Assembly (NCBI GenBank): GCA_002306375.1
Contig: DBRU01000102.1
Coordinates: forward strand, 1-6,027
Length of the DNA: 6,027 nt
Source of the DNA: Faecalibacterium sp. UBA1360
Lineage (GTDB): Bacteria > Bacillota > Clostridia > Oscillospirales > Ruminococcaceae
Reading direction: 5' to 3'
The translations under genes and the position numbers were made by a program. Positions 1-5,265 of this stretch are shown one piece after another. The notes below the pieces were generated by a model. It worked only from the letters and a program-made list of their open reading frames with translations, was not told where the DNA came from and did not search any database. Every line of letters begins with the position of its first letter. Position 1 is the first letter of the stretch.

Positions 1-666
1 CGCGCCGCCCACGCCCCCTTCCAGCGACAGATAGGCCATGCTGTCCTGTTCGTTCTGGGCAAACCATTCGGCATAGCCGCCGCTGGTGGCGTCGTTGCTC
101 AGGGTCACGGGGTAGGGGATGGCGTCGTACAGCGGCTGCAAGTCCGCGTCCCGCAGATGCAGCGTGGGCGCGGTCAGGATGCGGGTGCGCTCGACATTCA
201 GGATGCCCGGCAGGGCGATGCCCACCCCCAGCAGCTTGTCCCGGTTGAGCCCAAAATCCCCCAAAAACCGCTCCAGTTCTTCGGCCAGCAGCCCGCCCAA
301 CTCCGCCAGGCTCAATGTGCGGGGGTGGCCGGCCTTGCGGTAGGCGATCTCTTCCAGGCGCAGGTTGGCGGCCAGGATGCGAAAATGATCCCCCGACACC
401 GACACCCCCAGGGCAAACCGCGCGTTTTCGGCCACGGTCAGGCGCAAGGCCGGCCGCCCGCCGGTGCTTTCCCCCGTGCCGTCCGGCCGCACAAGTTCGG
501 CGTGCAGCAGTTCGGTCAGGTTCTGGTGCACGGTGGGCAGGCTTAAGGCCAGATCATCCGCGATCTCCTGCTTGGACCGGCTGCCGGCTGCGTCGTACAG
601 GTACCGGTAAATGCGGTTGCGGGTGAGCCGTCGGCGCTCGGTGGCCGTGCGGTGCAGCTTTTCCAT
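1..666 (-). CDS. ROK-family transcriptional regulator (XylR/NagC-like), 3' part outside window
   Basis: The minus strand is open from an ATG at 666-664 to the left edge: 222 codons of a protein that is normally about 380-400 residues. Residues 14-61 form a winged helix-turn-helix (SKQEIADDLALSLPTVHQNL region), followed by the wing motif STGGRPALRL (67-76) typical of ROK repressors. A ROK sugar-binding domain follows: LGVSVSGDHF (86-95), GVGIALPGIL (147-156), NDATSGGYAEWF (191-202) and LSLEGGVGG (213-221). In ROK kinases the last block reads like GTGIGG; here Glu-Gly replaces the Gly-Thr, and the second Asn of the NDxN motif is Thr194. This suggests a sugar sensor rather than a kinase. The zinc motif expected further on lies outside the window. 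An AGGAAG Shine-Dalgarno lies 11 nt upstream of the start. Its divergent position next to a xylulokinase operon suggests it is the local, probably sugar-relieved, repressor; the ligand is unknown. Family call is strong, the XylR role is inferred. Confidence 0.9.
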   Translation of the reverse strand, partial: MEKLHRTATERRRLTRNRIYRYLYDAAGSRSKQEIADDLALSLPTVHQNLTELLHAELVRPDGTGESTGGRPALRLTVAENARFALGVSVSGDHFRILAANLRLEEIAYRKAGHPRTLSLAELGGLLAEELERFLGDFGLNRDKLLGVGIALPGILNVERTRILTAPTLHLRDADLQPLYDAIPYPVTLSNDATSGGYAEWFAQNEQDSMAYLSLEGGVGGA

Positions 667-677
667 ACAGATGCCTG

Positions 678-683
678 CTTCCT
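678..683 (-). promoter_or_regulatory. Ribosome binding site of the ROK regulator
   Basis: The minus strand reads AGGAAG, ending 11 nt before the ATG at 666. The spacing is slightly long but acceptable. It supports this start, as does the winged-helix domain beginning about a dozen residues in. Confidence 0.55.
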
Positions 684-693
684 TTTATAAAAG
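682..693. repeat. Short perfect palindrome CTTTTATAAAAG in the regulator leader
   Basis: A 12-bp perfect palindrome is immediately followed by the 8-bp palindrome GTATATAC (693-700). Both lie in the AT-rich leader between the regulator's predicted start site and its ATG, and the first overlaps the ribosome binding site. This could be an autoregulatory operator, but short AT-rich palindromes arise easily by chance. Confidence 0.3.
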
Positions 694-717
694 TATATAC
701 CAAAAACGGATGCTGTT

Positions 718-746
718 ATTGTAGCCGACCCTCTTTGAAAAGTCAA
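718..746 (-). promoter_or_regulatory. Sigma-A-type promoter of the ROK regulator gene
   Basis: Read on the minus strand, TTGACT (746-741) is followed after exactly 17 nt by TACAAT (723-718). Both hexamers differ from consensus by one base. Transcription would start near 711, giving a leader of about 45 nt before the ATG at 666. It points away from the xylulokinase promoter, and the two -35 boxes are about 65 bp apart. Predicted from sequence only. Confidence 0.75.
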
Positions 747-811
747 CCGAGGACCGCCGGATTTGCACAAGATAGCCCACCTTGGCCCTCATCTTTTGTG
801 GGTTTTGCTCA

Positions 812-840
812 TTGACAGGACCCGCTGGCTGCGGTATCAT
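812..840 (+). promoter_or_regulatory. Near-consensus sigma-A promoter of the pentose operon
   Basis: A perfect TTGACA -35 (812-817), a 17-nt spacer and TATCAT -10 (835-840) make this the best promoter match in the window. The predicted start near 847 gives a leader of about 48 nt to the xylulokinase ATG at 895. A promoter this strong usually depends on repression for control, which fits the dyad placed directly downstream. Confidence 0.85.
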
Positions 841-850
841 ACGAAAAGAA

Positions 851-875
851 CTTATGCAAATGTTGTTTGCAAAAG
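851..875. promoter_or_regulatory. Candidate operator: 25-bp imperfect dyad just downstream of the operon start site
   Basis: A perfect inverted repeat, TGCAAA (855-860) - TGTTG - TTTGCA (866-871), is extended by CTT (851-853) pairing with AAG (873-875) across one mismatch at 854/872. Nine of ten arm positions are complementary. It spans about +4 to +29 of the predicted transcript, the classic place for a repressor roadblock. A lone TTTGCA half-site occurs at 762-767 between the two divergent promoters. The most likely binder is the adjacent ROK regulator. It lacks the central CG of catabolite-responsive (cre) elements, so CcpA is less likely. The same dyad could form a short RNA hairpin in the leader. 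Confidence 0.6.
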
Positions 876-880
876 AGAGA

Positions 881-887
881 AAGGCGG
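881..887 (+). promoter_or_regulatory. Ribosome binding site deciding the xylulokinase start
   Basis: AAGGCGG lies 7 nt upstream of the ATG at 895. The reading frame stays open further upstream to about 763, but that extension runs through the promoter and dyad. This Shine-Dalgarno and the MLYIGVDLGT N-terminus therefore fix the start at 895. Confidence 0.75.
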
Positions 888-894
888 TATCCCC

Positions 895-2379
895 ATGTTG
901 TATATCGGCGTTGATCTTGGGACCTCGGCCTGCAAGTTCCTGCTGGTGGACGACACCGGCAAGGTCTGCAACCAGGTCACCCGCGAATACCCCCTCAGCA
1001 TGCCCCGCACAGGCTGGAGCGAACAGGACCCCGCCGCCTGGTGGGACGCCTGCCTGGACGGCATCCCGGCATTGCTCCAAGGGTTTGACCCGGCGCAGGT
1101 ACAGGGCATCGGCATGGGCGGTCAGATGCACGGCCTGGTGGCGCTGGACGCCGCCGACCATGTGCTGCGCCCCGCCATTTTGTGGAACGACGGCCGCACC
1201 GCCGCCGAGACCGACTACCTGAACAACGAGATCGGCCGCGAGACCTTGAGCCGCTGCACCGGCAACATCGCCTTTGCGGGTTTCACCGCGCCCAAACTGC
1301 TGTGGATGCAGAAAAACGAACCCGAACTGTATGCCGCCATCGCCAAGATCATGCTGCCCAAGGACTACCTGGTCTACCGCATGACCGGCGTGCACGCTAC
1401 CGACTATTCCGACGCTTCGGGCATGCTGCTGCTGGACGTGGAGCACAAGTGCTGGAGCCAGGAGATGTGCGACATCTGCGGCGTCAAGCCCGAATGGCTG
1501 GCCGGCCTGTATGAAAGCTGGCAGTTCGTGGGCACCCTCAAACCCGACGTGGCCGCCGCCCTGGGCCTGCCCGTGACCGTCAAGGTCTGCGCCGGCGCGG
1601 GGGACAACGCCGCGGCCGCCGTGGGCACCGGCACCGTGGGCGCGGGCAGCTGCAACATCAGCCTGGGCACCTCGGGCACCATCTTTATTTCCAGCAAAAA
1701 ATTCGGTGTGGACGCCACCAACAGCCTGCACGCCTTCGCCCATGCCGACGGCGGCTGGCACCTGATGGGCTGTATGCTGTCCGCCGCGTCCTGCAACAAG
1801 TGGTGGATGGACGACATTCTCCAAGTCACCGACAAGGACTACCCCGCTGAGCAGGCCTCCATCACCGCCGACAAGCTGGGCCGCAACAGCGTGTTTTTCC
1901 TGCCTTACCTGATGGGCGAGCGCAGCCCCATCAACGACACCGACGCCCGCGGCACCCTGATCGGCCTGAGCATGGACACCACCCGCGCCGACATCACCCA
2001 GGCCGTCATGGAAGGCGTCGCCTTCGCCATCCGGGACTGCTACGAGGTGGCCCGCTCCCTGGGCGTGGACATCCCCCGGTCCAACATCTGCGGCGGCGGC
2101 GCCAAAAGCCCGCTGTGGTGCACGATCATGGCCAATGTGCTGGGCATCCCGCTGGACATCCTGGTCACCGAGCAGGGCCCCGGCTACGGCGGCGCGCTGC
2201 TGGCCATGGTCTGCTGCGGCCAATATGCCACCGTGCAGCAGGCCACCGACGACCTGGTCCATGTCAGCCGCACCATCGAGCCCGACGCCGAGCTCACCGC
2301 CCGGTATGAGCAGCGGTATCGCAAGTTCAAACAGATCTACCCCGCCTGCAAGGCCCTGTTCAAAGAGCTGGCCCGGTAA
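895..2379 (+). CDS. xylB: Xylulokinase (FGGY carbohydrate kinase)
   Basis: This 494-residue cytoplasmic kinase has the usual length for XylB. It is predicted to phosphorylate D-xylulose with ATP to D-xylulose 5-phosphate. The N-terminal FGGY domain opens with the phosphate-binding loop YIGVDLGTSACK (3-14). GGQMHGLV (75-82) is the substrate motif typical of xylulokinases, with Met78-His79, and WNDGR is at 97-101. The C-terminal ATPase domain has GAGDNAAAAVG (234-244), where Asp237 is the expected catalytic base, then LGTSGTIF (257-264), LPYLMGERSP (336-345) and the adenosine motif GGGAKSPLW (400-408). It is first in the operon, with its own promoter, candidate operator and Shine-Dalgarno. The next gene starts 23 nt after its stop. 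The MHG motif argues against ribulo-, glycero- or gluconokinase, but FGGY specificity can drift and a related ketopentose is possible. Confidence 0.93.
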   Translation: MLYIGVDLGTSACKFLLVDDTGKVCNQVTREYPLSMPRTGWSEQDPAAWWDACLDGIPALLQGFDPAQVQGIGMGGQMHGLVALDAADHVLRPAILWNDGRTAAETDYLNNEIGRETLSRCTGNIAFAGFTAPKLLWMQKNEPELYAAIAKIMLPKDYLVYRMTGVHATDYSDASGMLLLDVEHKCWSQEMCDICGVKPEWLAGLYESWQFVGTLKPDVAAALGLPVTVKVCAGAGDNAAAAVGTGTVGAGSCNISLGTSGTIFISSKKFGVDATNSLHAFAHADGGWHLMGCMLSAASCNKWWMDDILQVTDKDYPAEQASITADKLGRNSVFFLPYLMGERSPINDTDARGTLIGLSMDTTRADITQAVMEGVAFAIRDCYEVARSLGVDIPRSNICGGGAKSPLWCTIMANVLGIPLDILVTEQGPGYGGALLAMVCCGQYATVQQATDDLVHVSRTIEPDAELTARYEQRYRKFKQIYPACKALFKELAR

Positions 2380-2402
2380 TTCAACAAAGGGAGGAAAACG
2401 CC

Positions 2403-3044
2403 ATGACCATCTATCCTGTCACCGCGCCGGTATTTGCCCCCTACGGCCGCATCGTCACCGGCTATGGATCCGAATGCGCCGCCATCACCGCCGCGCTGGC
2501 CGCCCACACCCCGCTGCCCGAAGCCACCGGCTATGTGCCGGAGGAACCGGCCCTGCAAACCCTGCCCGAGGCCGCCGCGCTGGGCGCGTCGCTTTTCGGC
2601 GGCATGCCCTTCCAGTTCGGCTGGTGCAACGGCCACAACACCCGCCTCAACTGCCTGGAATACCACCGGGACAGCGAGTTCAACCTGGGCACCGAGGATT
2701 TCATCCTTCTGCTGGCCAAGCAGGACGAGATCGAGGACGGCGCCCTGGACACCGCCAGGGTCAAGGCCTTCCGCGTGCCGGCCGGCACCCTGGTGGAAGT
2801 CTACGCCACCACGCTGCACTACGCCCCCTGCCACACCGATGCCGCCAAGGGCTTCAGGGTGCTGGTGGCCCTGCCCAAAGGCACCAACACCGCCAAGCCG
2901 GAACTGCCCGTCCGGGGCGGCGACGACGCCTGGCTGTGGGCCTGCAACAAGTGGCTGCTGGCCCACCCCGAATCCGCCGAAGCCGGCCAGGGGGCAAAAG
3001 CTGCCCTGACCGGGAAAAATATCGACATTGCCGGCGACCTGTGA
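2403..3044 (+). CDS. Cupin-like protein of unknown function (DUF4867-like)
   Basis: A 213-residue soluble protein without signal peptide or membrane segment. The start has GGGAGG (2389-2394) 8 nt upstream. I believe it matches the family catalogued as DUF4867; this is from memory and unverified. The N-terminus (YPVTAPVFAPYGRIV, 4-18) resembles the opening of ureidoglycolate-lyase-type cupins. LEYHRDSEFNLG (85-96) looks like a modified first cupin motif with Glu86, His88 and Glu92 in ExHx3E order. VPAGTLVEVY (125-134) resembles the second motif, with Glu132 where a His is common. His78 (CNGHN), His139 and His144 are further candidate ligands. It sits between xylulokinase and the sugar isomerase in a tight operon, so a role on the sugar substrate is likely: isomerase, epimerase, mutarotase or lyase. 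Some known D-lyxose isomerases are cupins, which makes an isomerase role conceivable. No function is established by the sequence. Confidence 0.85.
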   Translation: MTIYPVTAPVFAPYGRIVTGYGSECAAITAALAAHTPLPEATGYVPEEPALQTLPEAAALGASLFGGMPFQFGWCNGHNTRLNCLEYHRDSEFNLGTEDFILLLAKQDEIEDGALDTARVKAFRVPAGTLVEVYATTLHYAPCHTDAAKGFRVLVALPKGTNTAKPELPVRGGDDAWLWACNKWLLAHPESAEAGQGAKAALTGKNIDIAGDL

Positions 3045-3066
3045 CCCGCAAGGCCAAACACGAAAC

Positions 3067-3071
3067 GGAGG
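3067..3071 (+). promoter_or_regulatory. Ribosome binding site deciding the isomerase start
   Basis: GGAGG lies 8 nt before the ATG at 3080. The same frame is open far upstream, back through the two preceding genes, but that stretch is Arg/Pro-rich out-of-frame sequence. This site places the true start at 3080. Confidence 0.8.
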
Positions 3072-3079
3072 AACTGCAA

Positions 3080-4570
3080 ATGAAATCCACCAACATCCCT
3101 CAAGTACGTCTGGGCATCATCGCGGTGAGCCGCGACTGCTTCCCCGTCGCGCTGTCCACCCAGCGGCGGCAGAACATCGTGGCGGCCTGCAAGGCCAAGG
3201 GCTTTGCGCCCTACGAATGCGGCGTCACGGTGGAAAACGACGCCGACATGGCCAAGGCTGTGGCCGAAGTCAAGGCGGCGGGCTGCAATGCCCTGACGGT
3301 TTTCCTGGGCAACTTTGGCCCCGAGACCCCCGAGACCCTGATCGCCAAGTACTTTGACGGCCCCTGCATGTACGTGGCGGCGGCCGAGGGCGACGGCGAC
3401 ATGATCAACGGCCGGGGCGACGCCTACTGCGGCATGCTCAACTGCTCCTACAACCTGGGCATGCGCCATCTGAGCGCCTATATCCCCGAGTACCCCGTGG
3501 GCACGGCGGAGGAACTGGCCGACAAGATGCTGGAGTTCGTGCCCATCGCCCGGGCGATCCTGGGCGTGCAGGGGCTCAAGATCATCACCTTCGGCCCCCG
3601 GCCCCAGGACTTCTTTGCCTGCAACGCCCCCATCAAGGGCCTGTATGAGCTGGGCGTGGAGATCGAGGAGAACAGCGAGCTGGACCTGCTGGTGTCCTAC
3701 AAAGCCCATGCCAACGACCCCCGCATCCCCGAGGTCTGCGCCGACATGGCGGCCGAAATGGGGGAGGGCAACTACTACCCCGAACTGTCGGCCCGCATGG
3801 CCCAGTTCGAACTGACGCTGCTGGACTGGGCCGAGGCCCACAAGGGCAGCAAGCAGTATGTGGCCTTTGCGGACAAGTGCTGGCCGGCCTTCCCCAGCCA
3901 GTTCGGGTTTGAGCCCTGCTATGTGAACTCCCGCCTGGCGAGCCGTGGCATCCCGGTGTCCTGCGAGGTGGACATCTACGGCGCGCTGTCGGAGTACATC
4001 GGCATGTGCGTGTCGGGGGACACGGTGACCCTTTTGGACATCAATAACAGCGTGCCTAAGTACATTTACGACGAGGACATCGCCGGCAAGTTCGACTACA
4101 CCCTGACCGATACCTTCATGGGCTTCCACTGCGGCAACACGCCTTCCTGCAAGATGTGCGCGAGCCGCGCGGTCAAGTACCAGCTGATCCAGCACCGTCT
4201 GCTGGAGCCGGCGGGCAGCGAGCCCGACTTCACCCGCGGCACGCTGGAAGGGGACATTGCGCCCTCGGACATCACCTTCTACCGGTTGCAGTGCGACAGC
4301 GAGGGCGTGCTGCGGGCCTATGTGGCCGAAGGCGAGGTGCTGCCGGTGGCGACCCGGAGCTTTGGCGGCATCGGCGTGTTCGCCATCAAGGAGATGGGCC
4401 GGTTCTACCGCCATGTGCTGATCCAGAAACGGTACCCCCACCACGGGGCGGTGGCCTTTGCCCACTGCGGCAAGGCGCTGTTCGAGGTGTTCAAGTTCCT
4501 GGGCGTGCAGGACATCGGCTACAACCAGCCCAAGGCGCTGCCCTACTCCACCGAGAATCCCTTTGCCTGA
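3080..4570 (+). CDS. L-fucose/L-arabinose isomerase family protein (probable pentose isomerase)
   Basis: This 496-residue cytoplasmic protein fits the FucI/AraA-fold aldose-ketose isomerases; it is shorter than E. coli FucI (591). Recognisable stretches are FLGNFGPETPETL (75-87), FADKCWPAFPSQFG (263-276), SCEVDIYGALSEYI (294-307), LLDINN (318-323) and GFHCGNTPSC (348-357). Glu296 and Asp320 are 24 residues apart, the same spacing as the metal-binding Glu337 and Asp361 of E. coli FucI, so they are the likely Mn2+ ligands. His350, His453/454 or His462 could supply the remaining ligand. It should interconvert an aldose and a ketose. Next to xylulokinase the product is probably D-xylulose (from D-xylose or D-lyxose), though D-arabinose to D-ribulose or L-fucose is possible from the family. 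It occupies the place normally held by xylA. The protein is cysteine-rich (about 18 Cys), including C351-x5-C357-x2-C360. Family confident, substrate not. Confidence 0.88.
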   Translation: MKSTNIPQVRLGIIAVSRDCFPVALSTQRRQNIVAACKAKGFAPYECGVTVENDADMAKAVAEVKAAGCNALTVFLGNFGPETPETLIAKYFDGPCMYVAAAEGDGDMINGRGDAYCGMLNCSYNLGMRHLSAYIPEYPVGTAEELADKMLEFVPIARAILGVQGLKIITFGPRPQDFFACNAPIKGLYELGVEIEENSELDLLVSYKAHANDPRIPEVCADMAAEMGEGNYYPELSARMAQFELTLLDWAEAHKGSKQYVAFADKCWPAFPSQFGFEPCYVNSRLASRGIPVSCEVDIYGALSEYIGMCVSGDTVTLLDINNSVPKYIYDEDIAGKFDYTLTDTFMGFHCGNTPSCKMCASRAVKYQLIQHRLLEPAGSEPDFTRGTLEGDIAPSDITFYRLQCDSEGVLRAYVAEGEVLPVATRSFGGIGVFAIKEMGRFYRHVLIQKRYPHHGAVAFAHCGKALFEVFKFLGVQDIGYNQPKALPYSTENPFA

Positions 4571-4604
4571 CATTTGCCCACGACGCTGAAAGGAAGGTTC
4601 TGCC

Positions 4605-5264
4605 ATGAAATTCTTCATTGATACCGCCAACGTGGAGGAGATCCGCAAGGCCAACGCCATGGGCGTCATCGCCGGTGTGACCACCAACCCCAGCCTGATC
4701 GCCAAGGAAGGCCGGGACTACGCCGAGACCCTGGCCGAGATCGCCACCATTGTGGACGGGCCCATCAGTGGCGAAGTGAAGGCCACTACCACCGACGCCG
4801 AGACGATGGTCAAGGAGGGCGAGGCCATCTACGCCCTCGACCCCGCCCACATGGTGGTCAAGATCCCCATGACCGCCGAGGGCCTCAAGGCCATCAAAGC
4901 CCTGTCGGCCAAGGGCATCCCCACCAACTGCACGCTGATCTTCTCGGCCAACCAGGCCCTGCTGGCCGCCCGCGCCGGCGCGACCTACGTGAGCCCGTTT
5001 TTGGGGCGGCTGGACGACATTTCCCAGCCGGGCATCGAGCTGATCGAGACCATCCATGACATGTTCCTGAACTACCCCGACATCGAGACCCGGATCATCG
5101 CGGCCAGCGTGCGCAACCCCATCCATGTCAACGACTGCGCCCTGGCCGGGGCGGACATCGCCACCGTGCCCTACAAGGTCATCGAGCAGATGATCCACCA
5201 CCCCCTGACCGATCAGGGCATCGAGAAGTTCAAGGCCGACTACGTCAAGGTGTTTGGTGAATGA
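4605..5264 (+). CDS. tal: Transaldolase, small FSA-like type
   Basis: 219 residues, the length of the small transaldolases such as B. subtilis YwjH. It is predicted to transfer dihydroxyacetone from sedoheptulose 7-phosphate to glyceraldehyde 3-phosphate in the non-oxidative pentose phosphate pathway. Features visible are FIDTAN (4-9) with Asp6, GVTTNPSLIAKE (24-35), HMVVKIPMT (82-90) with Schiff-base Lys86, SPFLGRLDD (130-138) and IIAASVRNP (164-172). At the position where E. coli fructose-6-phosphate aldolase has Tyr131, this protein has Phe132 (SPF). Transaldolases have Phe there, so transaldolase is favoured over F6P aldolase. The start has AGGAAGG (4591-4597) 7 nt upstream. It follows the isomerase by 34 nt and touches the transketolase gene, linking pentulose 5-phosphate formation to central carbon metabolism. 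Confidence 0.94.
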   Translation: MKFFIDTANVEEIRKANAMGVIAGVTTNPSLIAKEGRDYAETLAEIATIVDGPISGEVKATTTDAETMVKEGEAIYALDPAHMVVKIPMTAEGLKAIKALSAKGIPTNCTLIFSANQALLAARAGATYVSPFLGRLDDISQPGIELIETIHDMFLNYPDIETRIIAASVRNPIHVNDCALAGADIATVPYKVIEQMIHHPLTDQGIEKFKADYVKVFGE

Positions 5265-5265
5265 T

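Noticed and set aside
119..626. Several plus-strand open frames at the left end
   Set aside because: They lie opposite the ROK regulator, whose winged helix and sugar-binding motifs are clear on the minus strand. Their translations are low-complexity.
776..806. CCCAC...GTGGG followed by TTTT, as a possible terminator between the divergent promoters
   Set aside because: Only a 5-bp stem with a 17-nt loop and four T residues; too weak for an intrinsic terminator, and no transcript needs to end there.
855..871. The TGCAAA/TTTGCA dyad as a CcpA cre site
   Set aside because: It lacks the central CG and the spacing of cre consensus, so a local repressor operator is the better reading.
685..2262. 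Long open frame on the minus strand opposite xylulokinase
   Set aside because: It is the antisense shadow of a GC-rich gene. The translation is Gly/Ala/His/Val-rich with no domain, it runs through the divergent promoters, and the plus strand has unmistakable FGGY motifs.
2135..3079. Upstream in-frame extension of the isomerase into the preceding genes
   Set aside because: The extension is Arg/Pro/Ala-rich out-of-frame sequence of xylB and the cupin-like gene. A good Shine-Dalgarno precedes the ATG at 3080, so no fusion protein is supported.
2819..4705. Long open frame on the minus strand opposite the isomerase
   Set aside because: Composition is typical of antisense translation in GC-rich DNA and it spans two gene boundaries on the plus strand. 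No recognisable motif.
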